Notes under the pieces: generated by a model
Told to the model about the DNA's origin: nothing
Database searches by the model: none
The model's input: only the letters and a program-made list of their open reading frames with translations
Program-made: the position numbers and the translations under genes
Assembly: GCF_000733845.1 (NCBI RefSeq)
Contig: NZ_JPOI01000001.1
Span: 1,217,501 to 1,281,500 of the forward strand
Direction: 5' to 3'
DNA: 64,000 nucleotides
Origin: Geobacillus vulcani PSS1
GTDB lineage: Bacteria; Bacillota; Bacilli; Bacillales; Anoxybacillaceae
In this document: one piece after another, positions 28,304-36,695 of the stretch
How positions within the stretch are numbered: the stretch's first letter is position 1
How the letters are laid out: the number at the start of each line of letters is the position of its first letter

Positions 28304-30625
28304 TTGAAAAAACGGAAGAAATACGCGGCGGCGAGCATGGCGTTGGCGTTGCTGGCTCCTTCGTTTGGGCCGACGGCGGTGGGCGCGGAGGATCGGGATG
28401 TCGTCAAGCTGCGCATTTTGGAGACCACCGATGTACATATGAATCTCGTTAACTATGATTATTTCAAAGACAGCCCGACGAATGAATTCGGGTTGTCGAA
28501 GACGGCGCGATTGATCGAGCAGGCGCGCGCTGAGCAGCCGAATACGCTTCTGTTTGACAACGGGGATTTGATTCAAGGAACGCCGCTTGGCGACTATGTG
28601 GCGAAAGTGAAGCCGCTGCAAGATGGCGAAGTGCATCCAGCGGTGAAACTGCTGCATTTGTTGAAGTATGATGCAGCGACGGTGGGAAACCATGAGTTCA
28701 ACTATGGCTTGGATTTCCTCAATGAGGTGTATGACGATGCCAAGCTGCCAATCGTCAATGCGAACGTGTACCGCGATGACCATGATCAAAATCCAGATAA
28801 CGATGTCAACTATTTCACACCGTATCACATTTTCGCGAAAGACGTCGTTGATGAAGACGGAGAGAAGCATACGCTGAAGATCGGCGTCATCGGCTTTGTG
28901 CCGCCGCAAATCATGGATTGGGACAAAGCCAATTTGCAAGGGAAAGTGATAGCGAAAGACATTGTGCAGTCGGCGCAAAAATATATTCCAAAAATGAAAG
29001 CGGAAGGGGCCGATTTGATCGTCGTGCTGTCGCACTCGGGCATTGAAACCGGCGGAAACAGCTCGAATATGGAAAACGCCTCCTATTATTTGACGCAAAT
29101 TCCGGGGGTCGACGCCGTGTTGACCGGCCACCAGCATAAAAAATTTCCGGCGCTTCCGGGAACGACGCCCGATTTTCCGGATGGGAACGGTATCAACAAT
29201 GAAACAGGGACGATCAACGGCGTTCCGGTGACGATGCCGGGTTCATGGGGCGATACGCTTGGGGTTATTGATTTGACGGTTGAGCAAGTCGATGGAAAAT
29301 GGAAAGTGACGCAAGCGAAAGCCCAGCTTCGCCCGGTGTACGACAAGGCGACGAAAACGCCGTTGGTTGACAGCGAGCCGGCCGTGGAGCAGGCGATCCA
29401 AACGGAACATGAAGCGACGATTCAGTACGTCCGCAGCCCGGTTGGAAAAACCACGAGCCCGATCAACAGCTATTTTGCGCTGATCAAAGACGATCCGTCC
29501 GTGCAAATGGTCACGAATGCGCAAAAATGGTATGTCGAAAAGATGTTGAAAGGGACGAAATATGAAGGCCTTCCGGTGCTGTCGGCTGGCGCTCCGTTCA
29601 AAGCCGGCGGGCGCGGTGGACCGAGCTATTACACGGATATTCCGGCAGGGGAAATCGCCATTAAAAACGTCGCCGATTTGTACTTGTATCCGAATACCGT
29701 GTATGCGCTCAAAATTACGGGAGCCGAGTTGAAAGAATGGCTTGAGTGGTCGGCAGGGCAATTCAACCAAATCGACCCGAACAAGACAGACGTTCAGCCG
29801 CTTGTGAACAACGATTTCCCGACGTACAACTTCGACATTATTGATGGCGTGACGTACGAGATCGATGTCACCGAGCCGGCGAAATACGACAAAAACCAAA
29901 ATGTGATCAACCCGAACGCGAACCGCATTAAAAATTTGCGATTCCAAGGCAAGCCGGTGACGCCGAACATGGAGTTTATCGTTGCGACGAACAACTACCG
30001 GGCGACGACGAACCGGATCATCAATCCGGGCGGGAAAAACACGATTTTGGCCGCGCCGGATGAAAACCGGCAAGTCATCATCGATTACATTCGGGAAAAC
30101 GGAACGATCAACCCGTCGGCGGATGGCAACTGGACCTTTGCGCCGGTGAAAGGGAAACAACCGGTGACCGTTTCTTTTGAATCGTCGCCGGAAGCGCAAA
30201 AATACTTGCCGCCAGACGGCAGCATCCGCTATGTCGCCAACTTGCCAAGCGGATTTGCCCAATATGAGTTTGCCTTGCCGCTTTGGAAGGAAGAAAAGCC
30301 CAATCCGCCAAAGCAGCCGGAAAAGCCAACCCCTCCTCGGGGGCACGTGAAAAAAGTCTACTGGGACGGCGTGGAGCTGAAAAAAGGGCAAATCGGCCGC
30401 TTGACGGTGGAAAAGCCAATCAATCTATGGAAACGGACGAAGGATGGGCGCCTTGTGTTCGTCCGTATCTTACAGCCTGGGGAAGTGTACCGCGTCTACG
30501 GGTATGACGCGCGCTTCGGCGGACAGTATGCGGTCGGCGGCGGGTATTACGTGACCGACATCGATACGCACATCCGCTACGAAACGCCGTCAAAGGAGAA
30601 GTTGAAGTTGGTGAATGGGGAGTAA
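28304..30625 (+). CDS. cpdB: Secreted 2',3'-cyclic-nucleotide phosphodiesterase/3'-nucleotidase with C-terminal GQIG/YRVY domain
   Basis: A 773-residue exported CpdB-like enzyme that would salvage phosphate and nucleosides from extracellular nucleotides. After a signal peptide (ending near VGAED) comes the metallophosphatase domain: ETTDVHMNL, NGDLIQGTPLGDY, TVGNHEFNYGLDFL, LSHSGIE and TGHQHKKFP. The 5'-nucleotidase C-terminal domain follows (about 380-640). Gram-positive relatives usually end in a sortase or SLH anchor; here the last 91 residues (about 683-773) are the shared domain (VYWDGVELKKGQIGRL, YRVYGYDA, AVGGGYYVTD, YETPSKEKLKLV). Start: TTG 28304 with aaggggg 7 bases upstream; the longer frame from 28196 has no site. 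A strong terminator follows. Confidence 0.9.
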   Translation: MKKRKKYAAASMALALLAPSFGPTAVGAEDRDVVKLRILETTDVHMNLVNYDYFKDSPTNEFGLSKTARLIEQARAEQPNTLLFDNGDLIQGTPLGDYVAKVKPLQDGEVHPAVKLLHLLKYDAATVGNHEFNYGLDFLNEVYDDAKLPIVNANVYRDDHDQNPDNDVNYFTPYHIFAKDVVDEDGEKHTLKIGVIGFVPPQIMDWDKANLQGKVIAKDIVQSAQKYIPKMKAEGADLIVVLSHSGIETGGNSSNMENASYYLTQIPGVDAVLTGHQHKKFPALPGTTPDFPDGNGINNETGTINGVPVTMPGSWGDTLGVIDLTVEQVDGKWKVTQAKAQLRPVYDKATKTPLVDSEPAVEQAIQTEHEATIQYVRSPVGKTTSPINSYFALIKDDPSVQMVTNAQKWYVEKMLKGTKYEGLPVLSAGAPFKAGGRGGPSYYTDIPAGEIAIKNVADLYLYPNTVYALKITGAELKEWLEWSAGQFNQIDPNKTDVQPLVNNDFPTYNFDIIDGVTYEIDVTEPAKYDKNQNVINPNANRIKNLRFQGKPVTPNMEFIVATNNYRATTNRIINPGGKNTILAAPDENRQVIIDYIRENGTINPSADGNWTFAPVKGKQPVTVSFESSPEAQKYLPPDGSIRYVANLPSGFAQYEFALPLWKEEKPNPPKQPEKPTPPRGHVKKVYWDGVELKKGQIGRLTVEKPINLWKRTKDGRLVFVRILQPGEVYRVYGYDARFGGQYAVGGGYYVTDIDTHIRYETPSKEKLKLVNGE

Positions 30626-30631
30626 GCAAGA

Positions 30632-30671
30632 AAGCGAGGCTGTCCGAATGAATGGGACAGCCTCGCTTTTT
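30632..30671 (+). terminator. cpdB terminator
   Basis: AAGCGAGGCTGTCC (30632-30645) pairs with GGACAGCCTCGCTT (30655-30668) and a T-run follows. A related copy is at 36651-36691. Confidence 0.9.
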
Positions 30672-30692
30672 GCAGTTTATCATTCCGGATTG

Positions 30693-30855
30693 AGAAGCCC
30701 CCGCTTCTACGCGTGAGCATAAGTGGGGGGATGAATCGCTGTCTTCGTAAGACCGCTGAGCCGTGGGACGCACGGGGATGGCTTGGTTCATAGCCTGCCG
30801 CGGGGGTTCCCAAGAATCTCCCGCCTCTAAGTGCAAGCATAGGGGGAGAGCGTGC
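30693..30855 (+). mobile_element. Orphan IS200/IS605-type right end (omega-RNA-like)
   Basis: The stretch has the order of structures found at the 3' end of TnpB elements: a hairpin with CCCCCGCTT/AAGTGGGGG arms, a middle region, then GGGGGTTCCCAAGAATC and a last hairpin CTCCCGCCT/AGGGGGAG (30818-30849). No TnpB or TnpA gene is present. The last hairpin is closely matched at 35595-35632. The identification is by resemblance to known Bacillales elements. Confidence 0.5.
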
Positions 30856-31184
30856 AAGTTAGTTGGTAATTAATGAAGGTGTTATGATGTTCACAGTTCA
30901 AATCATTTGACGGAGTAATAGTCAGTGGCAGTGACGTCGCTGTTAAAGTGTAGCCATAGACATTGTGGTTGACCAAGGACAGTGTTTGGAACATAGTCAG
31001 TATGATATGGAGCCTCCATAGGAATTATTTTGCTCGAATGGCGATATATGAAGATATTTCAATAGGCAACCAGCCGATCATGTCTCTCCCTCCATATTAA
31101 CACGATGTCTTTCCGGGAGTGGATTGGATCACGTTTTCATGAGAGAAATGGTTCAATAGTATATGTGAAAATAACGGTAAGAAT
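30856..31184. other. Gene-free stretch
   Basis: I find no gene or clear structure in these 329 bases between the orphan IS605-type end and the abiE promoter region. Confidence 0.55.
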
Positions 31185-31325
31185 TTTACTTATTGTCGGC
31201 ATATAATAATAAGTGGATGCATTAAGGTGAAAAAAGAGGGATATTGTGAGTAATCGAGAATAAGTATATTAAACGTTTGCAATAAATGATAAATGCCGAC
31301 GTTTAGGTGAAAAGAGTGGTGATAA
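31185..31325 (+). promoter_or_regulatory. abiE promoter/operator region with spaced inverted repeat
   Basis: GTCGGCAT (31195-31202) and ATGCCGAC (31293-31300) are inverted repeats about 90 bases apart, with TATAAT at 31202-31207. AbiEi antitoxins are known to repress their own operon by binding inverted repeats in the promoter, so these are candidate operators. The whole region is repeated at 26285-26425. A ggtgat-type site precedes ATG 31329. Confidence 0.55.
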
Positions 31326-31328
31326 TTA

Positions 31329-31937
31329 ATGAATAAAGAAGTAAGCAAAATAATAAAAGATATTTTTGTGCGTCAAAAAGGATTTGCGAAGACAGAAGAC
31401 TTAACCAGAGAAGGAGTGAGCAAATATTATATTCGAAAGTTCGAGCAAAATGGAGAAATCATCAGGATAAAACGTGGGCTGTACCGTTATGCTGCATTTG
31501 AAAATGATCAAAATGAAGAAGTGGTTGAAGTATCAAAAGTGATCCCGAATGGTGTTCTTTGTCTTTTGTCGGCATTGTCTTTTTATGAGTTAACAACTTA
31601 TAACCCGTGGGAGTACCAAATTGCTATTGAAAGAAAATCAAGGAAACCCAGTTTGCCCGATTATCCGCCAATTAAAATTTTCTATTTTTCAAAAAAACAG
31701 TTTGAATATGGAATTGAAGAAGTGGAAATAGGCGGCCATAAAATAAGCATTTATAATCGTGAAAAAACGATTTGCGACATTATTCGATACAGAGAAAAAA
31801 TAGGAATCGATTTAATGAAAGAAGGTTTGCGAAATTATTTACAAAGTCCTGAAAAAAACATCAATAAACTGGTGGAATGTGCTGAGAAAATGCGCATCAA
31901 GACGGTTTTATTAAAATACTTAGAGGTGCTTTTATAA
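31329..31937 (+). CDS. abiEi: Type IV toxin-antitoxin system antitoxin
   Basis: A 202-residue protein with an N-terminal winged helix (FAKTEDLTREGVSKYYIRKFEQNG and IKRGLYRY) and a C-terminal antitoxin domain (LCLLSALSFYELTTYNP, NREKTICDIIRYREKIG). This is the AbiEi family, which represses the operon and counters the nucleotidyltransferase toxin AbiEii. The gene is intact and overlaps abiEii by one base. Because the toxin gene is broken it is now an orphan antitoxin. Confidence 0.92.
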   Translation: MNKEVSKIIKDIFVRQKGFAKTEDLTREGVSKYYIRKFEQNGEIIRIKRGLYRYAAFENDQNEEVVEVSKVIPNGVLCLLSALSFYELTTYNPWEYQIAIERKSRKPSLPDYPPIKIFYFSKKQFEYGIEEVEIGGHKISIYNREKTICDIIRYREKIGIDLMKEGLRNYLQSPEKNINKLVECAEKMRIKTVLLKYLEVLL

Positions 31938-32308
31938 TGGGAAATGTTAAAAATATACCTGCTTCAGTTGGAGAAAGACTAAAGAATATTGCTAAACAAA
32001 GCGGAAAAACCTTTGATTTCATTTTATTGTTGTATTTTCAAGAAAGGTTGCTATATCGACTTTCCATTTCTAATTATCGGGATAAATTTGTTCTAAAAGG
32101 CGGTCTCTTTTTATTTTCCTTAACACAATTTAAATCTAGGCCAACCAAAGATATTGACTTTTTAGCCAGACAAATTTCGAATGATATTCAATATATCAAA
32201 ACTGCGTTTGAGTCCATTTGTACGTTAACTGCTGAAGAAGATGGAGTTGAATTTGATGTAAAGGGCATTACGGCTGAACGAATTAAAGAGGGTGCTGATT
32301 ATGAAGGG

Positions 32309-33870
32309 AGGTCAAGTCCAAATTATTGTGTAAATTCCCCTTTGATAGACAACATGGACCTGATGACTTGACGTATGGTAGGTAAGACCGGCAAGTCTCC
32401 CTGCCGGTCGCCTTCCCGGACAAATGATCATGTTGTCAAGGAACAGGCGTGTCAAGGAGCTTTCGCGGCATATCCTCGCTTCGCTCCGGTATTCCACGTT
32501 CTCCTTGACACAGCGTAGAGGTTATCCCACTCTCTTGATCGCCGGAGCCTCCTGATTCACCGATCGGACTCCTTGCTCTTTCGTTTTCCGCCACTGCCAA
32601 TATTCAGCCATATCCAAGTATTTGCGCCCTGACATCCATTTTTCATCGATTTCGATCAACACGGCACCAACGAGGCGATACACCGATTCCCGGTTCGGAA
32701 AGATGCGGATGACCCGTTCTCTGCGGCGAATTTCTTCGTTCAGCCGTTCCACTCCGTTGGTCGTGCGCAGACGCCGACGATAACGGTCCGGATAGTCCAA
32801 TACGGCGGTGGCGTCTTCGAATCCCTCTTCGAGGATTTGCATGGCTTTTGGGGCTTTTTCTTCCCATTTGGCCAGCACTTGTTCCAATAACAGTCGAGCC
32901 GTTTGCTTATTTGGAGCATGAAGAATCCCACGAATCTCCTCGAGCAAGGCATCCTGCATATACTTTGGTGCGGCATCGAGGATATTGCGAATAAAATGTG
33001 TCTGGCATCGTTGCCATGTAGCGCCTTGGAAATGCTTTTCAATGGCTTGCACCAGCCCACCGTGCTGATCCGAGATGATCAAGTCCACTCCCCGGAGTCC
33101 CCGATCTTTCAGCCATCCGAAGAACTCGCTCCAGCTGGACTCCGATTCACTGTTTCCGATTTGCAGGCCAAGAATTTCCCGGTATCCTTCCTCATTCACT
33201 CCTGTAGCGATCAACACGGCTCTGGAGCGTACTCGTCCATCCTCCCGGACTTTCGTATAAATAGCATCTACTAGCACAAACGGATACACGTGTTCATGAA
33301 GGGAACGGTAATTCCAGTCTTGGATAATCGGATCCAGTCCCTTGCACAGTGAGGAGACCGTGGACTTGGAAAACGAAGTGCCGCATAATTCCTCCGTGAT
33401 TTGAGTGATTTTTCGGGTAGACACCCCGTTTACCACCATTTCCATTAGTGCCAGTACCAGTGCTTGTTCGCTCCGTTGATACCGTTGGAACAGTTCAGTA
33501 GAGAACTCCCCATCTCTTGTCCGTGGAACGCGCAAGGTCAACCGTCCCACCCGGGTCGTCAGCTGGCGTGGATACGAACCGTTTCGATAGCCTTTTCGTT
33601 CTTCCGTTCGTTCATAACGGCGAGCTCCCAGCTGTTCTTCTACTTGTGCCTCGAGGATTTGATTGAGGACTTGTTCCAATAGCTTAGCTAATCCCTCATC
33701 TCTGGTGAATAACCCGTGCAAAAGTTCATCATTTAGGGTAATATGATATTGAGCCATGGTTGCATTCCTCCTTATGTTTGGTGTTTTTGGTCCACTGTTT
33801 ATTCTACCAAAGGGGAAGCAACATGGCTCTTTTTCTATTTCCCTTTTTACACAATTATATGGACTTAACT
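32309..33870 (-). mobile_element. IS256-family insertion sequence inside abiEii
   Basis: ATGAAGGG is present at both borders (32301-32308 and 33871-33878), an 8-bp target duplication as expected for IS256. The ends are related inverted repeats: AGGTCAAGTCC...TTGTGTAAA at the left, and AGTTAAGTCC...TTGTGTAAA read inward from the right. The element is 1562 bp with one transposase on the minus strand. Confidence 0.9.
32522..33757 (-). CDS. IS256-family transposase
   Basis: A 411-residue mutator-type DDE transposase, apparently complete. The motifs are YPFVLVDAIYTKVREDG (first Asp), DLIISDQHGGLVQAI (second Asp), WQRCQTHFIRNIL (the C/H motif of the family) and TTNGVERLNEEIRRRERV (Glu). It starts with MAQYHITLNDELL and has a good site upstream. 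It runs opposite to the interrupted toxin gene. Confidence 0.96.
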   Translation of the reverse strand: MAQYHITLNDELLHGLFTRDEGLAKLLEQVLNQILEAQVEEQLGARRYERTEERKGYRNGSYPRQLTTRVGRLTLRVPRTRDGEFSTELFQRYQRSEQALVLALMEMVVNGVSTRKITQITEELCGTSFSKSTVSSLCKGLDPIIQDWNYRSLHEHVYPFVLVDAIYTKVREDGRVRSRAVLIATGVNEEGYREILGLQIGNSESESSWSEFFGWLKDRGLRGVDLIISDQHGGLVQAIEKHFQGATWQRCQTHFIRNILDAAPKYMQDALLEEIRGILHAPNKQTARLLLEQVLAKWEEKAPKAMQILEEGFEDATAVLDYPDRYRRRLRTTNGVERLNEEIRRRERVIRIFPNRESVYRLVGAVLIEIDEKWMSGRKYLDMAEYWQWRKTKEQGVRSVNQEAPAIKRVG

Positions 33871-34519
33871 ATGAAGGGATTCGTATTAAAATTCCGGCAG
33901 CACTTGGCAAAATAAAAAAGCAATTGCAACTGGATATTGGATTTGGTGATGTCGTGATCCCAAAACCACAAGAGATGCAGTATCCTACTTTATTAAATAT
34001 GAAGCCCCCGGAAATTCGAGTCTACTCAACTTATTCAGTAATAGCTGAAAAGTTTGAAGCAATGATCTCACTATCTGTTGTCAACAGTAGAATGAAGGAT
34101 TTTTATGATGTTTTCACGCTTTTATCAACCGAGAACTTTGATGGACGTGTTTTATGGGAAGCGATATTTGAAACCTTTCAAAGACGTCGAACGAATTTAG
34201 AAAAAGAACATCCTGTGTTTTCATCTTCTTTTGCAGAAGATGAGAGCCGAAACAAACAGTGGAAGGCATTTTTGCAAAGAACGGGTATAAAAGAAGATCT
34301 ACAGTTTCCCTTCGTCATGGAGAAAATTCGAGATTTTCTTTTTCCTGTATATGACTCAATTTTAAAAGAAGATGAATATTGGAAAATGTGGAATAGTCGG
34401 ACTCTTAAATGGGAGTAACTAAGAAGACAACAGCCCAAAAATTAGAAAAGCATAGGGTAGACGAAATGAATTGAGCAGTAATATCTGAGAGCCTGACAAA
34501 AACTAGACAAGAAAAACTG

Positions 34520-34975
34520 GCTGACGGCAATCAACGTGTACCGCTTTTTTTCAGCGGTACAACGAATTCATTCGCGACTAGGTCATTGGGTTGGCTGGCC
34601 GCTGATTGGCAATTTGGACGGCATAAGCAAAGATGAACGGAGAGAGCGATTGCGCAACGTGTACCATTATTCGGGAACGAAGCTTGGCAACGCTCTTGGC
34701 GCGATCTGGACGTTTGTCAATACGATAGAACAAGGGGATATCGTGTTGGTTCGCAATGGAGCATGGCTCAGCATTGGGATCATTGGCCCCTATCGCTACG
34801 CGAAACATCTCAACAATGATATCGATGGGTTTTGCCATCAACGATCAGTTGAGTAGAAGGTCGTGAATGAAAACGTTCGGTTGTATCATGAGAACGTGCA
34901 TGAAACATTGCGGCACCCGGGAGCTGTGACAAAAAGCAAATATACTGTACACGAATTTCAACTAGGGATTTAACG
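34520..34975 (+). pseudogene. Fragment of a PUA/EVE-like domain from a restriction-type protein
   Basis: The readable part (about 34560-34850) contains GWPLIGNLDGISKDERRERL, GNALGAIWTFVNTIEQGDIV and SIGIIGPYRYA. This is the pattern of the small PUA/EVE-like domain found at the start of modification-dependent restriction proteins. After a stop at 34854 the frame continues with NVHETLRHPGAVT, the family's usual next segment. No nuclease part remains. It is next to the AbiE locus, so this may once have been a larger defence cluster. Confidence 0.6.
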
Positions 34976-35009
34976 GTGAAGCAGGAATGTTTGAGACATA
35001 TATGAAATG

Positions 35010-35078
35010 GTTCAGAGGTCGAAAATAGTCATTTCGTCTTACTTCCTCGCGAAGAAAATCACGGTACAATCATCAAAC
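35010..35078 (+). repeat. Second copy of the coiled-coil gene's promoter stretch
   Basis: It matches about 26925-26985 nearly base for base (AAAATAGTCATTTCGTC, GCGAAGAAAATCA, GGTACAATCAT). Directly after it comes a copy of the cpdB 3' end, so the junction near 35080 joins two sequences that are 3.5 kb apart in the intact locus. Confidence 0.75.
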
Positions 35079-35083
35079 GGTGC

Positions 35084-35298
35084 AAAAGCCGATCAATCTA
35101 TGGAAACGGACGAAGGATGGGCGCCTTGTGTTCGTCCGCATCTTACAGCCTGGGGAAGTGTACCGCGTCTACGGGTATGACGCGCGCTTCGGCGGACAGT
35201 ATGCGGTCGGCGGCGGGTATTACGTGACCGACATCGATACGCACATCCGCTACGAAACGCCGTCAAAGGAGAAGTTGAAGTTGGTGAATGGGCAATAA
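35084..35298 (+). pseudogene. Truncated copy of the cpdB 3' end (GQIG/YRVY domain fragment)
   Basis: These 215 bases are nearly identical to 30411-30625 and encode the last 71 residues of the nucleotidase, from the KPINLWKRTKDGRL segment to the stop. The first part of the domain, including GQIG, is missing and there is no start codon with a site. It is a broken copy rather than a gene. The cpdB terminator was not copied here. Confidence 0.85.
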
Positions 35299-35561
35299 AG
35301 TGAAATAGCTGTCTTAGCCGTCAGGGATGTATGCCTGCTTCGGCTAAAGGCGGCTTTTTTTTCGTGAAAATGCAGGACTGGCGCGAGATTTTCATCCCCG
35401 GGTGGAGGGCAGATCACACTGCCCATGGAACTTTTCCGTCATAGGATATATAGTAATAAATGCATACAGTCAGATAAACAGAGGAATATTCTGTGGATTT
35501 GCTCGATAAATTCTTGACTGACTCATAAAGTGAATTTTTGTGTGATCATGTACAATTAAAA
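35299..35561. other. Intergenic stretch with dispersed repeat
   Basis: 35314-35367 holds complementary TTAGCCG and CGGCTAA and then GGCGGCTTTTTTTT, a possible terminator. 35395-35446 is, in reverse orientation, a copy of 14046-14102 (shared core GATCTGCCCTCCACCCGGGG then ATGAAAATC). A weaker relative lies at 41091-41140. The nature of this repeat is unknown; it contains a GGGCAG/CTGCCC hairpin. Confidence 0.5.
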
Positions 35562-35570
35562 TGATATAAT
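35562..35570 (+). promoter_or_regulatory. Extended -10 promoter of the PIN toxin-antitoxin pair
   Basis: TGATATAAT (hexamer TATAAT 35565-35570) is a good extended -10 element 85 bases before the antitoxin start. The -35 is weak. Confidence 0.55.
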
Positions 35571-35594
35571 ATATTTAAAAGTTCCTCTTTATCA

Positions 35595-35632
35595 TCTCCC
35601 ACCTCGAAGCGCAAGCGTAGGTGGGAGAGTGT
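35595..35632 (+). mobile_element. Orphan IS605-type end hairpin
   Basis: CTCCCACCT and AGGTGGGAG flank cgaagcgcaagcgt, giving a perfect 9-bp stem. Stem, loop and flanks match the last hairpin of 30693-30855. It lies in the leader of the toxin-antitoxin pair. Confidence 0.5.
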
Positions 35633-35654
35633 TCAATGAAAGGAGCGAAGAAGC

Positions 35655-35897
35655 ATGGATTTTGTGAGAGTAATAAAAAACAGCAATGATCTAGAAAAGT
35701 TCATAGATATACCTGAATCATTAAAAAATAGGAAAGTGGAAGTCATTATCCTTCCCTATGCGGACGAAGAAAATTCAGAACAATCAGAAAAGAGAAGCTT
35801 AAGAGGGGCTCTGTCAAAATACAGAAATGGGGGTTTGCAGGCTCAAGAAAGCGATGCCTGGTCTCAAGCTGTGGTGGATCAATATGAAAATCATTGA
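35655..35897 (+). CDS. Putative antitoxin of a PIN toxin
   Basis: An 80-residue acidic protein. The N-terminal half (DLEKFIDIPESLKNRKVEVIIL) resembles the beta-strand DNA-binding part of small antitoxins. The C-terminal half (SLRGALSKYRN...AWSQAVVDQYENH) has the short helical tail that usually wraps the toxin. A ggagcg site precedes ATG 35655. The 3' end overlaps the PIN gene by 14 bases, the standard order for type II pairs. Confidence 0.75.
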   Translation: MDFVRVIKNSNDLEKFIDIPESLKNRKVEVIILPYADEENSEQSEKRSLRGALSKYRNGGLQAQESDAWSQAVVDQYENH

Positions 35898-36252
35898 TGC
35901 AAACATTATTCTAAGATACCTGCTTAATGATCATGATGATTTGTCGGCTAAAGCGGCAACGATGATTGAAAATAACAAGGTGTTATTGCTAAAGGAAGTG
36001 GTCGTTGAAGTTGTCTATGTTCTTGAAAAAGTGTACAATGTCACACATGCTGAGATCAGTGATACTCTTTTAGAACTGTTCAAATACGATAATATCGACG
36101 TGGATGATATCGAGGTATTAGAGGAAGCGCTCATTCTGTTTGGCAAAAGACGACTGGACTTTGTGGATACCCTTTTGTACGCCTACCATAAAGTGAAGGG
36201 ATACGAGGTATATACTTTTGATAAGAAGCTGAACAAGGTGCTTGAGGAATAG
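35884..36252 (+). CDS. PIN-domain ribonuclease toxin, VapC-like
   Basis: A 122-residue PIN-domain protein. The acidic site residues are visible: Asp in IIDANIILRYLL, Glu in VVVEVVYVLEKVY, and Asp pair in RRLDFVDTLLYAY followed by YTFDKKL. VapC-type toxins cut RNA, often tRNA. I chose ATG 35884, which gives the normal family start; the frame is open from 35827 but that would add 19 residues overlapping the antitoxin. Confidence 0.88.
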   Translation: MKIIDANIILRYLLNDHDDLSAKAATMIENNKVLLLKEVVVEVVYVLEKVYNVTHAEISDTLLELFKYDNIDVDDIEVLEEALILFGKRRLDFVDTLLYAYHKVKGYEVYTFDKKLNKVLEE

Positions 36253-36360
36253 GCATCATTATCTGCTTGTTACGTCCTGAAGATTGATCAGAGACCAGAG
36301 AGTTGCGTCGTTCTCTGTGTGTTCGCATTAGATTTAGTAACTTCTAGTCATCCGATTAGT

Positions 36361-36643
36361 GTACGCGTATGACGCGCGCTTCGGCGGGCAGTATGCGGTC
36401 GACGGCGGGTATTACGTGACCGACATCGACACGCACATCCGCTACGAAACACCGTCAAAGGAGAAGTTGAACTCACATTTCGCACCCTGAATAAAAATTC
36501 GAAATAAGCCCGATTTGACCGAATAAAATTAATTATTTTACAATTTTTTCATAAAAATTATTTTTATGCGAATATTTGGGTTATTTTTTGTATATTATCC
36601 AAAGGTTGCGAAATATGAGTTGAATTTGGTGAATGGGGAGTAA
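36361..36643 (+). pseudogene. Third, broken copy of the cpdB 3' end, split by a MITE
   Basis: 36361-36471 matches the end of the GQIG/YRVY domain (YDARFGGQYAV...GGYYVTDIDTHIRYETPS) and 36620-36643 matches the final codons up to TAA. The intact copies at 30411 and 35084 show that 36472-36619 is inserted. The cpdB-like terminator at 36651-36691 follows, so this copy came with its terminator. Confidence 0.85.
36472..36619. mobile_element. Short non-coding inverted-repeat element (MITE)
   Basis: 148 A+T-rich bases with ends CTCACATTTCGCA (36472-36484) and TGCGAAATATGAG (36607-36619), inverted repeats with one mismatch. TTGAA is duplicated at both sides (36467-36471 and 36620-36624). The uninterrupted sequence at 30600 and 35275 shows a single TTGAA, so the insertion is proven by comparison. 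It has no coding capacity; the parent element is unknown. Confidence 0.88.
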
Positions 36644-36650
36644 AAACAGA

Positions 36651-36691
36651 AAGCGAGGCAGTCCGAATCAATAGGGCAGCCTCGCTTTTTG
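36651..36691. terminator. Bidirectional terminator between the cpdB-end copy and the minus-strand gene
   Basis: AAGCGAGGC...GTCC pairs with GGCAGCCTCGCTT with a few mismatches, and a T-run follows on the plus strand. It is homologous to 30632-30671. On the minus strand it lies 5 bases after the stop of the next gene. Confidence 0.75.
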
Positions 36692-36695
36692 CACG

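Larger units (their letters stand above)
31937..34418 (+). pseudogene. abiEii: Type IV toxin AbiEii, split by an IS256-family element
   Basis: The two halves, 31937-32308 (124 codons) and 33879-34418 (179 codons plus stop), join in frame to a 303-residue nucleotidyltransferase toxin. The first half carries KFVLKGGLFLFSL and the metal-binding RPTKDIDFLAR; the second carries VYSTYSVIAEKFEAMISL and RMKDFYDVFTL, both typical. The insertion at 32309-33870 falls after codon Gly124. The toxin would be inactive unless the element leaves precisely. Phage abortive infection is the known role of the family. Confidence 0.92.

Noticed and set aside
28235..30419. Minus-strand frames of 300 and 382 codons opposite cpdB
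   Set aside because: They are products of the codon bias of the real gene; the translations are Arg/His/Phe-rich without any motif.
35084..35298. A short functional gene for a free GQIG/YRVY domain
   Set aside because: It lacks a start with a ribosome site, a signal peptide and the first part of the domain.
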